Of a stretch of DNA of 51,468 nucleotides, positions 8,883-18,403 are shown piece after piece. The stretch comes from JBCDJG01 sp038748065. Lineage in GTDB: Bacteria; Pseudomonadota; Gammaproteobacteria; Pseudomonadales; Halieaceae. The first letter of the stretch is position 1; each line of letters opens with the position of its first letter. The stretch lies in NCBI GenBank assembly GCA_038748065.1, contig JBCDJG010000034.1, forward strand, positions 1 to 51,468. Direction: 5' to 3'. The position numbers and the translations under genes are program-made. The notes beneath the pieces are model-generated. The model had not been told where the DNA came from, did not search any database, and saw only the letters and a program-made list of their open reading frames with translations.

Positions 8883-9893
8883 CTACGTAATATCGAGGCA
8901 GATCTTCCCGAAGTGCTGTTGTGATTCCTGCAGACTAAACGCGTCCGCGATCTGGGCCAGCGGATAGCTCCGGTCAATTACAGGCTTGATCTGATTGGCT
9001 TCGATGGCAGAAATCATATCCAGCTGATGGGCACGCGAGCCGACGGTGATACCGCTCAGCACTGCGTTTTTCTGGAACAGCTCGGCCAGAGGCACTTCGC
9101 CAGCAAAGCCCGTCAGAACGCCAATCATGGAGATATGACCACCCATGCCAACCGCGCGAACAGACTGCGCCACGGTACCGGAACCACCGACCTCCACCAC
9201 CACATCGACCCCGCGACCGCCTGTCAGCTCCAGAATCTTGTCGCCCCATTCGGGCGTCTCTCGATAGTTGATGAGCTGTGCGGCACCGAGCTCTCCGAGG
9301 CGCTCAAGCTTGGCATCACTACCTGAGGTCGCTATCACTTCGCACCCCGCTGCCTTGGCAAACTGCAGCGCGAATACGGAAACACCACCTGAGCCCTGCA
9401 CGAGCACAGTTTCTCCGGCTTTGATGCGCGCCTCTACCATCAGCGCGCGCCAGGCGGTCAATGCTGCACAAGGTAGCGTTGCTGCCTCAGCGAAACTGTA
9501 GCCCTCCGGCATGCGTGTGAAACAAGCTTCACGATAGGTCACACTGCGGGCGGCATAACCGTCTACCATATCGCCAGGTACTTCAGTAATTTTACGGAAA
9601 TCATCGGCGCGGCCATCCGCCCAGTTTGGGAAGAATGTACTCATCACACGATCGCCGACCTGAAACGCATCTACGCCTTCACCAATGGCCGTTACCACGC
9701 CCGCGCCATCGGACATCGGCACTCGGCCCTCATCGACGCCCAGCAGGCCAATAACAACGGCGTAATCGTGAAAGTTAAGCGAACTGGCCGCCACCTCCAC
9801 CTGGACTTCACCGGGACCCGGGTCTCGTGCCTCCGTTTCTGTCACCAGCAGTTTATCCAGTCCACCGGGTTGTTGTACGCGTACTACTTGCAT
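8883..9893 (-). CDS. Zinc-independent MDR-family NAD(P)H oxidoreductase, quinone-reductase-like
   Basis: A 336-residue medium-chain dehydrogenase/reductase. It has the GroES-like N-terminal half and a Rossmann half with VQGSGGVSVFALQFAKAAG (about residues 165-183) for the nucleotide. The catalytic and structural zinc cysteines of alcohol dehydrogenases are missing, as in quinone oxidoreductases and enoyl reductases. ATG at 9893 gives MQVVRV, the usual family opening. It converges on nasA, 36 bases apart, and diverges from the LLM gene at 10042. The substrate cannot be told from sequence. Confidence 0.85.
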   Translation of the reverse strand: MQVVRVQQPGGLDKLLVTETEARDPGPGEVQVEVAASSLNFHDYAVVIGLLGVDEGRVPMSDGAGVVTAIGEGVDAFQVGDRVMSTFFPNWADGRADDFRKITEVPGDMVDGYAARSVTYREACFTRMPEGYSFAEAATLPCAALTAWRALMVEARIKAGETVLVQGSGGVSVFALQFAKAAGCEVIATSGSDAKLERLGELGAAQLINYRETPEWGDKILELTGGRGVDVVVEVGGSGTVAQSVRAVGMGGHISMIGVLTGFAGEVPLAELFQKNAVLSGITVGSRAHQLDMISAIEANQIKPVIDRSYPLAQIADAFSLQESQQHFGKICLDIT

Positions 9894-10041
9894 GGTCTTG
9901 CGTCCTTATCTTGGTTTGTTGTCGCGTGTTGATCTCGGCCCGTTTGTCATGCCTGGACCGCAGCGAGCACGGCAGTCTAGCACCCACGGCGAGAGGCGTG
10001 TAGCCGCCGATCCTGCGGCCAAAACACGTTAAGCTGCAGCC
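9894..10041. promoter_or_regulatory. Divergent intergenic region between MDR and LLM genes
   Basis: These 148 bases separate two genes reading away from each other, so promoters for both must lie here. I see no convincing -35/-10 pair or palindrome and name no operator. Confidence 0.35.
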
Positions 10042-10992
10042 ATGTCTGAAAAACATCATGCAGGGCCCTTTGATATCGGCGTGACCGCCTGGCCAGGCGG
10101 TTCCTTGGATGCACCGACGCTCGCCGAGCAGGGACGCGTTGCGCAATCCCTTGGCTTTCATTCCTATTGGTTGCCCGAAAGCCATTTTGCCGGGCGCAGC
10201 GCCCTGCCCTCACCGCTCACACTACTTGCCGTAGTGGCCGCGCATACGGAAGATCTGAAGTTGGGGACCACATCCTATCTATTGCCAATTCGGCAAGCCC
10301 TGCAGGCCGCCGAGGAGGTTGCTGTGCTGGACCAGCTTTCGGGTGGCCGACTCATTCTCGGGCTGGGCCGTGGCATGGCAGGCGACACTTTTCATGCCTA
10401 CGGCATTGAAGCCAGGTCCAAGCGCCAACGCTTTGCCGCAAACCTTGACATCATGCGCCGCGCCTGGCGTGGCGACATCCTCGACGGCACCGAAGATGCG
10501 GTACTTGCACCACTGCCTCACCAGCGGCCGCATCCTCCATTATGGGTCGCCGCATTCGGACCACTGGCCCTGGCGCAAGCCGGCGGGCTCGGCCTGCCCT
10601 ACCTCGCATCACCCATGGAGACGCCCACGGAGCTTGCGCACAATTACAAACTTCATGCCGAGGCCGTAAAAGAGGCCGGGCATGCATCGCCCGAGGACGT
10701 GCCCATTATGCGCACAGTTTTCGCCTGCGAGGATCGTGCGCTGTGTCACCGGGTTGGCGAAGCGCTGGCCGATAGACTACCACCCGCCTTCAAACGCGAC
10801 GGCGTGAGCATAGACGACTGGGCCATACTGGGCGGCGCAAACCACGTCGCAGAGCAACTGGCCTTGCTGCGCGAACAGTTGGGCACCACATTGATTATCG
10901 GCGGGGGCCGTCTACCTGCGCTGGACCCTGCTGCTGTGTACAGTTCGCTGGAGTCACTGGCACGGATCAGGGAGAGCATGAAGCAGGATTGA
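10042..10992 (+). CDS. LLM-class flavin-dependent oxidoreductase
   Basis: A 316-residue luciferase-like (TIM-barrel) enzyme of the bacterial luciferase/F420 superfamily. It shows the family landmarks: HSYWLPESHF near residue 35, LKLGTTSYLLPIRQ, then AVLDQLSGGRLILGLGRGMAG, with a later HPPLWVAAFGP. Such enzymes use reduced FMN or F420 to oxidise organic substrates; the cofactor and substrate cannot be deduced. ATG 10042 opens the frame after the divergent promoter region. An acyl-CoA ligase follows about 67 bases downstream on the same strand, suggesting one operon for degrading a carboxylate or carbonyl compound. Confidence 0.85.
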   Translation: MSEKHHAGPFDIGVTAWPGGSLDAPTLAEQGRVAQSLGFHSYWLPESHFAGRSALPSPLTLLAVVAAHTEDLKLGTTSYLLPIRQALQAAEEVAVLDQLSGGRLILGLGRGMAGDTFHAYGIEARSKRQRFAANLDIMRRAWRGDILDGTEDAVLAPLPHQRPHPPLWVAAFGPLALAQAGGLGLPYLASPMETPTELAHNYKLHAEAVKEAGHASPEDVPIMRTVFACEDRALCHRVGEALADRLPPAFKRDGVSIDDWAILGGANHVAEQLALLREQLGTTLIIGGGRLPALDPAAVYSSLESLARIRESMKQD

Positions 10993-11058
10993 CAAGTGCT
11001 CTTGGGCTACACAGACTGGCACGCGCCCATAACAGACATAAATCAGGAGCGCGGCGCC

Positions 11059-12615
11059 ATGTTGCTGCATCACTTTCTCGAATACTACGCTCGCAACTTT
11101 CCCGACCTACCCTGCGTTACGGTGGCTGACCAGACCACCACCTATAGCGAGGCCGAGGTACTCGCCAACAAGCTGGCGCGCGGCTTACAGCAGCTCGGCG
11201 TGAGCAAGGGCGAACGCATCGCCATACTTGGCGAGAACAGTATCGAGCATATGCTGCTCTTCGAGGCGGCGAGCAAAACTGGCGCCGTAGCTGTGTCACT
11301 CAACTACCGACTGGCTCCGGCCGAGCTTGCTTTCATCCTCAAGGATTCCTCCGCAAAGGTTCTCCTTGCACTGGACGACTCGCTCAGCGAAACCCTTGAT
11401 GGCCTGCGACCACTGCTGCCGCCAAGCACACAGTTGGTAACGCGCGAAGGGGCTAACAGTATGAGCTGGCACGAGCTGCTCGATGGACAGTCCGGTGACC
11501 CGGTCCGAGCAGACGTCGCGCCGGAGGATCCTGTATTGCAGCTTTACACCAGTGGCACGACCGGCAATCCAAAAGGTGTTGTATCCACCCACGCCAACCT
11601 CGTGATGGAATGTGTGATGAACACGACGCTGACTACCCACCGTGTCAATCCGGGCATGGCCGGATTGCTCTGCGCGCCCATGTTTCACATCGGCGGTGCG
11701 GGCTCTATCCTGGTGGCGATCTACGGCGGCTCTCACACCATACTTCACCGGGCCTTCGACCCAGCGGCCGTCGTGGATGCGATCGAGGCCTACCCGATCA
11801 ATAATATCTTCATGGTACCGGCCATGATAATGGCGGTGCTGGGCTTACCGGGTATCGAGCAACGAGACTTTTCTCGTCTGCAAGTCATTTACTACGGCGC
11901 ATCACCGATTTCCGAGGCAGTGCTGCGCCAGGCCATCGACGTCTTTGATACAGACTTCGTTCAGATGTACGGCATGACAGAGACCACGGGCACCGTGGTC
12001 AACTTGAGCCCTGAAGATCATCGGCGCGCCTTGGCTGGCAAGCCTGAGCTGCTGAAGTCTTGTGGACGCCCCTCGGTCGGCGCCGAGGTCAGCATTCGAA
12101 ATCCGGAAGGTGATGAGCTCCCCGCGGGCGAAGTTGGTGAGATATGGGTCAAGTCAGAGACCAACATGGTGGCCTACTACAACCTGCCGGAGGCAACCGC
12201 TGAAAATCTCACGGGCGGTTGGGTCCATACCGGCGATGCGGGCTATCTTGACACGGAGGGCTACCTCTACCTTAAAGATCGCATCAAGGACATGGTCGTG
12301 AGCGGCGGAGAGAACATCTATCCCGTGGAAGTGGAGAACGCAATCGCGCACCATGACGCAGTTGCCGATGTCGCAGTCATTGGTGTGCCGGACGAAAAGT
12401 TCGGAGAAGCGCTGCTCGCATTCGTGGTCTTGAAGCCGGGCGCAAGCCTCGCCCTTGATGAAATGATTGGCTTCTGTCGCGATCGTATCGCTGGCTACAA
12501 AATACCGCGACAATTGGAGATCATCGACGCGATGCCACGCAACCCCTCGGGCAAACTGCTCAAAAAAGAACTGCGCAAGCCCTACTGGGAGAGTTCTGAT
12601 CGCGCTATCAGCTGA
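11059..12615 (+). CDS. AMP-forming acyl-CoA synthetase
   Basis: Activates a carboxylic acid to its CoA thioester with ATP; 518 residues from ATG 11059. The P-loop motif YTSGTTGNPKG is at residues 163-173, followed by MYGMTETTG, the TGDAGYLD hinge region, the KDMVVSGGENIYP adenylation motif and the C-terminal lysine in NPSGKLLKKELR. An in-frame GTG at 10996 gives a longer reading, but CAGGAG lies about 10 bases before ATG 11059 and the sequence MLLHHFLEYYARNFPD fits the family start. The chain-length or aryl specificity is not readable. It probably works with the preceding LLM oxidoreductase. Confidence 0.9.
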   Translation: MLLHHFLEYYARNFPDLPCVTVADQTTTYSEAEVLANKLARGLQQLGVSKGERIAILGENSIEHMLLFEAASKTGAVAVSLNYRLAPAELAFILKDSSAKVLLALDDSLSETLDGLRPLLPPSTQLVTREGANSMSWHELLDGQSGDPVRADVAPEDPVLQLYTSGTTGNPKGVVSTHANLVMECVMNTTLTTHRVNPGMAGLLCAPMFHIGGAGSILVAIYGGSHTILHRAFDPAAVVDAIEAYPINNIFMVPAMIMAVLGLPGIEQRDFSRLQVIYYGASPISEAVLRQAIDVFDTDFVQMYGMTETTGTVVNLSPEDHRRALAGKPELLKSCGRPSVGAEVSIRNPEGDELPAGEVGEIWVKSETNMVAYYNLPEATAENLTGGWVHTGDAGYLDTEGYLYLKDRIKDMVVSGGENIYPVEVENAIAHHDAVADVAVIGVPDEKFGEALLAFVVLKPGASLALDEMIGFCRDRIAGYKIPRQLEIIDAMPRNPSGKLLKKELRKPYWESSDRAIS

Positions 12616-12657
12616 TGACCGCTGCGTCTAGATGGCCCGCGCATAAGGCCCGCGCAT

Positions 12658-12683
12658 AAAAAAGCCGCCCCAAACGGGGCGGC
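12658..12683 (-). terminator. Intrinsic terminator of the 12718-13131 gene
   Basis: A perfect 8-bp GC stem (GCCGCCCC at 12664-12671, GGGGCGGC at 12676-12683) with an AAAC loop. On the minus strand it is followed by a run of six U residues (A run at 12658-12663). It lies 35 bases past the stop of the small secreted-protein gene. It may also stop read-through from the acyl-CoA ligase in the other direction, but without a U-tract. Confidence 0.85.
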
Positions 12684-12717
12684 TACCAAACACCTGGACG
12701 TGTCTAAGAGGGGGGAA

Positions 12718-13131
12718 CTAGATCACGCCGTCCAGGGCAGGACTCTGGCTCAGCGCGACCTGCTCCTCGACTACCTCCAAGGTAGTGACGAAGTTTTGGC
12801 CCTTGCGCTCGAGGCCGGTGTACACGTAGTAGGTCTGGCCCGGCTTGGCATCTATTTCAAGCGTTGCGGTTTCGGGAAGACTGGTATTGAACTTCACTGC
12901 ACCCGCGGGGACTTCGGCCACTACCGCCTTGCGGTACTGCAGGCGACCTACCGGCTTGCCGGCAGCATAGGTCTCGAAGTTGATCTGGCGAGTGCGCGAC
13001 ATTTCGTCCGCGCGGTAGAAAATCACCTTGGCAGTGGCCGCAGCAGATTCCGCTTCGCCAGCGCTAACAACAGTCGGAGCTAGCGCGAAAGAGATGGCTA
13101 CGCCGACCGTGGCGATGATTGACTTGAACAT
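12718..13131 (-). CDS. Small secreted protein, DUF2846-like
   Basis: 137 residues with a clear signal peptide: MFK, a hydrophobic core to about residue 22, then a VSAGEA cleavage region, so it is exported to the periplasm or beyond. The mature part has an all-beta look, with PAGAVKFNTSLPE followed by KPGQTYYVYTGL. This resembles the DUF2846 pattern of a PG-turn and a GxTYYV strand, but that assignment is from pattern only. No function is known. It is monocistronic, with a strong AGGAGG ribosome site and its own terminator, suggesting substantial expression. Confidence 0.8.
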   Translation of the reverse strand: MFKSIIATVGVAISFALAPTVVSAGEAESAAATAKVIFYRADEMSRTRQINFETYAAGKPVGRLQYRKAVVAEVPAGAVKFNTSLPETATLEIDAKPGQTYYVYTGLERKGQNFVTTLEVVEEQVALSQSPALDGVI

Positions 13132-13139
13132 CTGAAATG

Positions 13140-13145
13140 CCTCCT
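13140..13145 (-). promoter_or_regulatory. Perfect Shine-Dalgarno of the small secreted protein
   Basis: AGGAGG on the minus strand, 8 bases before the ATG at 13131. It is the longest match to the anti-SD noticed among the starts checked in this window and points to efficient translation. Confidence 0.7.
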
Positions 13146-13277
13146 GAGCGTGTGTTCAGAAACTTATACGCGGCTTTGACAAGGGCTGGATCACAGGTCC
13201 TGCACTTTTTTTGACCAGCTTATGTCCATACCGGGGCATAGCCAGAAAAGCCAGGGATACCGCAGGGTCTGAGGGGA

Positions 13278-15278
13278 TTAACGCGCTTCCAGTCCAAGTC
13301 TCGACCAGGGACTGATGGCACTCTTGAGCTGTGCCAGTAAGTCGTCCGCCTCAGAGCCCCGTGAATAGGCTAATTGCATGTAAAGACCCGTGACCCGGTA
13401 GATCTCCTCGCGGTAGTCGGGCAGGGCCATGGACGCGCGTTCCGCAAACGCATCGGGCGTTTCGCCGGGTTCTCGGTGAACGCCTCGGTCCGCCATGCGC
13501 CTGCAGAAGGCCAGGTAGTATCGTTCAGCGGGCTGGCGTGGTCGCACCTTGCTACGTAGAAGCAGCGTCAGGGCAACGGGTATCATCACCAACAACCAGG
13601 TACCGATGAGAATGGCGACGTACTTGCGCGGATCGACTTCGCCAAACCAGTCTTCAAGCAGGTCCAACTGCGTCTCACTGTTAAAGCCCGTTACCCAGCT
13701 TTGCCAACGATAGGTTAGCGCGTCGTACTGTAGACGCAGGGAGTTAACCCACACCACACCGCGAAAGCGCAGTGGCGATAAGGGCGTGTCCTGCAGAAAA
13801 CTGCCCGCCTCAACCGCCTGTTCCAGGCCCAGTTCGATGCGGTCTGGCGCGACGGCCGCCGTAGGATCTACCCGCACCCAGCCTCGCTCGGACAGCCAGA
13901 CCTCAGCCCATGCATGCGCATCAAACTGGTGCACAATAACGGTCCGGTTAACCGGATTGATCTCGCCGCCCTGGTAGCCCGCGACGACGCGTGCGGGAAC
14001 ACCTGCGGCGCGCATCAGAGTCACGAATGCCGAGGCATAGTGTTCGCAAAATCCGCGTCGCGTATCGAACAGAAATTCATCCATGGGATCACTGCCCAGC
14101 AGTGGCGGATTCAGGGTATAGACATAGGGTTCTTGTCTAAACCGCCGCAGCACCTCATCCACCAGCGCCGCGTTATCCTCGAACTCCTCGCGTAATGCGC
14201 GACCCAGCGCTCGTGTACGCGGATTGTCCTGCCCGGGAAGTTTCAGTTCGACCGCGCGGCGCCATTCACTGATGTTGGTATCTAGGGGAGATTCGGTCCA
14301 GGAAATGACCTCGTAGCGCAGGTCATCCTCAATTTCGACGGGAGAAAAAAGGCGGTGATCGGCAGCGGCTAGCATGCCTGGCGTTAACGGTTGCGCATGG
14401 CGAAGGCTAAACAGCCAGTTCTGCTGCGTCGGCTCCATAATCACTGTGTAATCGAGACGCTCGCCTAGCTCGACGGGCAGCGCTGTGCCGCGCTCCTTGA
14501 TTGGTACCTCCCAGTGCGGCACGCCGGTCCATGCGCCCTTCATGATGCGGCTGAATACAAGCCCACGCCAATACAAATCCGATCGATCTGGAATCTTGCC
14601 GTCGAACTGCGCACGAAAGGCGACCTCGTCGGACTTGCCGAGTGAGGAGATATCGCCCGGTTTCATGAAGTCACTAACGCCGGTGGTTGCGGTATTGGTC
14701 TTGATCGGCACGGACCACAGCGGACCCAGCCGCGGGAACAGAAAAAACAGCACCAACATCAGTGGGAAGGCCTGGGCGAGCATCACCGATGCCACGCGAA
14801 TCGTGCGGCGGTTGAAACTGTGTTCTCCGGGCTGGTGCAAGGCAATCAGAGCGGTTGTCACAAGGACCACACAGAACAACACATAAACTACCAGCAGGAT
14901 ATCCTGGCTGAACAGGAACTGCGTGATACAGATAAAGTACCCGAGGAATAGCAGCACGTAAGCATCCTTGCGGCCGGCAAGTTCAATCAGCTTGAAGGCG
15001 AAGGCTATCAACAGCAGGGCCACGGTAGGTTCAAGCCCCAGCACATTGCCGTAGCTGAAAAATATGCCCGCAAAGCCGGCGCTGACCAGCAGGAACTTGA
15101 CGGCCCGCCCCGGAAAGGACCAGCGGCCAGCGTAGACCATAACCCGCCAGAATGCCGTGAACGCGTACAAGAAGACAATCCACAGGGGAATCCTGCCCAG
15201 GTGTGGTGCCAACAACGCGAACATGCTGATGATAATCCACACCAGGGCGTTACGCGGTATCTGATCTGGTGCCTTCAC
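13278..15278 (-). CDS. tgpA: TgpA-family membrane transglutaminase
   Basis: Inner-membrane protein of 666 residues. About six N-terminal membrane helices (DUF3488 region, roughly residues 10-190) lead into a periplasmic transglutaminase-like domain with the catalytic triad Cys411 (RRGFCEHY), His455 (DAHAWAEVW) and Asp471 (RVDPTAAV). A further membrane helix (about 560-580) precedes a cytoplasmic DUF4129-like tail. Pseudomonas TgpA is the characterised relative and is needed for viability there; its substrate is unclear. The start overlaps the DUF58 gene stop by 4 bases, and with moxR it forms the usual MoxR-DUF58-TgpA operon. Confidence 0.92.
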   Translation of the reverse strand: MKAPDQIPRNALVWIIISMFALLAPHLGRIPLWIVFLYAFTAFWRVMVYAGRWSFPGRAVKFLLVSAGFAGIFFSYGNVLGLEPTVALLLIAFAFKLIELAGRKDAYVLLFLGYFICITQFLFSQDILLVVYVLFCVVLVTTALIALHQPGEHSFNRRTIRVASVMLAQAFPLMLVLFFLFPRLGPLWSVPIKTNTATTGVSDFMKPGDISSLGKSDEVAFRAQFDGKIPDRSDLYWRGLVFSRIMKGAWTGVPHWEVPIKERGTALPVELGERLDYTVIMEPTQQNWLFSLRHAQPLTPGMLAAADHRLFSPVEIEDDLRYEVISWTESPLDTNISEWRRAVELKLPGQDNPRTRALGRALREEFEDNAALVDEVLRRFRQEPYVYTLNPPLLGSDPMDEFLFDTRRGFCEHYASAFVTLMRAAGVPARVVAGYQGGEINPVNRTVIVHQFDAHAWAEVWLSERGWVRVDPTAAVAPDRIELGLEQAVEAGSFLQDTPLSPLRFRGVVWVNSLRLQYDALTYRWQSWVTGFNSETQLDLLEDWFGEVDPRKYVAILIGTWLLVMIPVALTLLLRSKVRPRQPAERYYLAFCRRMADRGVHREPGETPDAFAERASMALPDYREEIYRVTGLYMQLAYSRGSEADDLLAQLKSAISPWSRLGLEAR

Positions 15279-16261
15279 GCTCGCGCCTGCTCAATGCCGT
15301 GGAGCGCGAGTGCCCGTAATACATCTTCGCGATGGCGTTCGCCGCAGCCGGGCGCAATACGAGCACCCGGCAAGCGAAGACCATATTCCTCATTCTGGGC
15401 ATCGTGCTCCAAGGCCCAATAGCAAAGATGCGAAAGCCGCTGCTCCGTTCCCGTACCCGGAAAGTCGTCCCAATCGAGCCAAAGGCTGCGCTGCGCGTAG
15501 GCGCTGTATTGCTTGGTGAGCAGCCCCTGGCCCTTGGCCACGCCCTTCCAGTTTATCTGCCTGAGCGAGTCGCCCTCACGGTAGGGCCTCAGACCGTAAA
15601 AGTCATCGATGCCCGGGAGCTGCTGCGCTGCGCCATCCGGTGCCTCTGCAGCCACGCCAGGTGGCTCCTCAGAGGCCAGCGGGCTTGGGTAGACGAGCGC
15701 ATGCAGGTCGAGATCAATCCAGGTCCAGCACCGCAGCAGACCGAGTGGGTAGGTCGACTCCAGCCGTAACCTACCCGGGCTATACCAGCCGCGTGCGCCG
15801 ACCGGCAAGTAGAGCTCCACGGGCAGCGTGTCGGTATCCACGAGGTTGAGCACCACCTGATTACTTTCAGGCCAGCCCATGTGCAGGTCGAAGTGCTCCT
15901 TACGCCGGCGACGCTCGAGCAGCAACTGGAACTGAGCCTGCTGCTCGGGAAATGCAGACTGCGTACTAACCGCGTGCACGGTCAGCCCTGCGAGATTAGC
16001 GTAGGTATGTAATACCGCAATCACGAACAGCGTTGCCAACAGGAAGGTCAGGGCAAACGCCATATTGTTCTGATAGTTGATGGACGTCATCAACATGAGC
16101 AGCAGGCAGAACAGAAAAAAAAAGCCCACTCGCGATGGGAAGATGAACAGCCGCTTCTGGTCCAGCGTGACACTGCGTGAAGGTGGTATTCGCCGATTGA
16201 CCCAGCGGCGGAATCTCTGGCCCAGCTCCCGGTTTAATGCCTCAAAGGCCGCGGTCGCCAT
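15275..16261 (-). CDS. DUF58 domain protein of the MoxR/TgpA operon
   Basis: 328 residues from ATG 16261. Two membrane helices (about residues 35-75) are followed by a cytoplasmic DUF58 domain with the hallmark GIDDFYGLRPYREGDSLRQI segment, which is a vWA-like fold. The frame is open upstream to 16405, but that part overlaps moxR in another frame, and MATAAFEALNRELG is the sensible start. It sits 7 bases after moxR and overlaps tgpA. DUF58 proteins are thought to work with MoxR ATPases in assembling or activating other proteins; the client here is unknown. Confidence 0.88.
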   Translation of the reverse strand: MATAAFEALNRELGQRFRRWVNRRIPPSRSVTLDQKRLFIFPSRVGFFFLFCLLLMLMTSINYQNNMAFALTFLLATLFVIAVLHTYANLAGLTVHAVSTQSAFPEQQAQFQLLLERRRRKEHFDLHMGWPESNQVVLNLVDTDTLPVELYLPVGARGWYSPGRLRLESTYPLGLLRCWTWIDLDLHALVYPSPLASEEPPGVAAEAPDGAAQQLPGIDDFYGLRPYREGDSLRQINWKGVAKGQGLLTKQYSAYAQRSLWLDWDDFPGTGTEQRLSHLCYWALEHDAQNEEYGLRLPGARIAPGCGERHREDVLRALALHGIEQARA

Positions 16262-16268
16262 GGAGGTC

Positions 16269-17195
16269 TCAGGTCTTGACCACGTCGACGTCGCGCTGCA
16301 TGCGAGCGACCAGGGCGAGACCGTCACCGGCAAAATCCCCCCGAGGAACCAGGCGGTGTGCGGCGACGGCTGGTAGCACCACCTGCACATCTTCGGGAAC
16401 CACATGACCGCGACCGTTCATCACCGCCCAGGTACGGGCACAGTCCAGCAGAGCCAGAGCACCACGCGGCGATAGGCCAACGTCAAACTCTGCAGACTGT
16501 CGGGTGTAGGCAACCAGGCGCTGCAAGTAGTCCAACAGACTGTCGGAGGCATGCACGTCAGTAACTGTAGCGCGTATCTCCGTGAGCTGCTGGGCGTCGA
16601 TGCACTGCTTCAGCGAGGGCATGCCTGCCCCGCTGTGGCGCGATATCAGCATTTCACGCTCCGCGCGCGGATGGGGATAGCCGAGCTCCAGTCGCATCAG
16701 AAAGCGGTCAAGCTGCGATTCTGGTAGCGGGTAGGTGCCAGACTGATGCGTCGGATTCTGCGTTGCGATGACAAAAAAGGGCGATGGCAAGGCCCGGGTT
16801 TCACCCTCGATAGTCACCTGCCCTTCAGCCATGGCCTCAAGCAGCGCGCTCTGTGTGCGCGGCGTCGTGCGATTGATTTCATCGGCCAACAACACCTGGG
16901 TAAACACCGGCCCGGGGTGAAAGCGAAAACTGCCCTCCCCCTGCTCAAAAACCGATACACCGAGAATGTCCGCCGGCAGCAGGTCGCTGGTAAATTGAAC
17001 GCGGTTGTATGACAGCCCAAGCACATCGGCCAGCGCATGCGACAACGTCGTCTTGCCCATCCCCGGAAGGTCTTCCAACAGCAGGTGGCCCCGCGTGAAC
17101 AGGCAACATAGCGCCAGGCGAATCTGGGTTTCTTTGCCCATGAGCGCACGGCCGACTTCGGTCACCGCGCCGTCGATCAGCGATTGCATGTGCAT
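16269..17195 (-). CDS. MoxR-family AAA+ ATPase
   Basis: 308 residues, cytoplasmic. Walker A is GMGKTT within LEDLPGMGKTTLSHALA (about residues 37-53). Walker B is LLADEINRTTPRTQSALLEAM, and sensor-1 is FFVIATQNPTHQSGTYPLPE, all diagnostic of MoxR. The family is believed to act as chaperone-like ATPases with DUF58/vWA partners, as the gene order suggests. ATG 17195 overlaps the metZ stop by one base (TGATG), so it may be translated by reinitiation after metZ; a second ATG at 17189 is possible. Confidence 0.92.
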   Translation of the reverse strand: MHMQSLIDGAVTEVGRALMGKETQIRLALCCLFTRGHLLLEDLPGMGKTTLSHALADVLGLSYNRVQFTSDLLPADILGVSVFEQGEGSFRFHPGPVFTQVLLADEINRTTPRTQSALLEAMAEGQVTIEGETRALPSPFFVIATQNPTHQSGTYPLPESQLDRFLMRLELGYPHPRAEREMLISRHSGAGMPSLKQCIDAQQLTEIRATVTDVHASDSLLDYLQRLVAYTRQSAEFDVGLSPRGALALLDCARTWAVMNGRGHVVPEDVQVVLPAVAAHRLVPRGDFAGDGLALVARMQRDVDVVKT

Positions 17196-18391
17196 CAGAG
17201 CCCCGCCAGTCCCCGCTCCAGGTCTGCCTGAAGATCATCCGTATGCTCAAGCCCTACTGCGACTCGAATCAGGTTTTCCCCTATGCCCGCCTCTTCCCGC
17301 TGTGCCGCTGTCAGGCGGCCGTGGGTGGTCGTGGCCGGGTGCACGATCGTCGTTTTCGCATCACCGAGATTAGCCGTCAGCGACATAATCTCGGTGCCAT
17401 CTATCACTGACCAGGCTGCATCACGCCCGCCGCTTACCTCAAAGGACAGTACCCCCCCGAAAGCACTCTGCTGCGATCGCGCCAGCTGGTGGCCGGGGTG
17501 ATCCTCCAGACCGGCGTAATAGACCTTCTCCACACCTGGCTGACGCTGCAACCACTGGGCGAGTTTCATTGCAGCGACGCTGTGCGCCTCCATTCGCAAG
17601 CGCAGTGTCTCGAGGCCTTTCAGGAACACCCAGGCATTGAAGGCACTCATGGTCGGCCCACAGGTGCGCAGGAAGGTGGTGAGCTCGTTCATGTGCTCTG
17701 CACCGCCTACCGCAGCGCCGCCGACGCATCGACCCTGCCCATCGAGATACTTCGTCGCCGAGTGAATGACAATGTCCGCACCCCACGACAGTGGCGTCTG
17801 CAGGGCGGGCGTGCAGAAACAGTTATCGACAACCAGTAGCGCACGCCGCTCATGCGCCAGCTCTTTGAGCAGCGTCAAATCCGCGACTTCGCAAAGCGGG
17901 TTCGAGGGCGTTTCCATAAACAGCATGGCAGTGTTCGGCTGCATCGCCGCGCGCCATTGATCGAGGTCCAGCAAGGGTACAAAACTGACCTCCACCCCAA
18001 ATTTGGCCATGTAACGTGCAAACAGGTTGACGGTAGTACCGAACACGTTGCGCGAGCAGACCACGTGGTCGCCAGATTTGAGCAGCGCCATGCAGGTACT
18101 GAGAATGGCAGACATGCCCGAGGCTGTGGCGACGGCGGCTTCACCCCCTTCCAGCGCGGCGAGCCGCTCCTCGAAACTGCGCACGGTGGGGTTGGTGTAG
18201 CGCGAGTACACGTTGCCTTGCTCGTCACCTGCAAACCGCGCCGCGGCTTCGGCTGCGTCTTTGAATACGTAGCTGGACGTCGCGAAGATGGGCTCAGCGT
18301 GTTCACCCTCACCGGTTCGGTGAATGCCAGCCCGCACGGCCAGCGTATCGTGGTGCGCGTTCAACAGCGCTTTTTCGTCGTGGTCTGTCAT
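17195..18391 (-). CDS. metZ: O-succinylhomoserine sulfhydrylase
   Basis: PLP enzyme of 398 residues in direct-sulphydrylation methionine synthesis: O-succinylhomoserine plus sulphide gives homocysteine. The fold-type I Cys/Met metabolism signature includes SATKYLDGQGR, with the PLP lysine at Lys214, and NVYSRYTNPTV near residue 60. The sequence opening TLAVRAGIHRTGEGEHAEPIF matches Pseudomonas-type MetZ rather than MetB. It follows purF by 12 bases, the same neighbour as in Pseudomonas. Confidence 0.93.
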   Translation of the reverse strand: MTDHDEKALLNAHHDTLAVRAGIHRTGEGEHAEPIFATSSYVFKDAAEAAARFAGDEQGNVYSRYTNPTVRSFEERLAALEGGEAAVATASGMSAILSTCMALLKSGDHVVCSRNVFGTTVNLFARYMAKFGVEVSFVPLLDLDQWRAAMQPNTAMLFMETPSNPLCEVADLTLLKELAHERRALLVVDNCFCTPALQTPLSWGADIVIHSATKYLDGQGRCVGGAAVGGAEHMNELTTFLRTCGPTMSAFNAWVFLKGLETLRLRMEAHSVAAMKLAQWLQRQPGVEKVYYAGLEDHPGHQLARSQQSAFGGVLSFEVSGGRDAAWSVIDGTEIMSLTANLGDAKTTIVHPATTTHGRLTAAQREEAGIGENLIRVAVGLEHTDDLQADLERGLAGL

Positions 18392-18403
18392 GCTCTTGTT
18401 TGC

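Noticed and set aside
10996..11058. A 21-codon N-terminal extension of the acyl-CoA ligase from GTG 10996
   Set aside because: Family alignment and the CAGGAG site favour ATG 11059.
16262..16405. A 48-codon extension of the DUF58 protein
   Set aside because: It would lie wholly inside moxR and has no family similarity; ATG 16261 is a good start.
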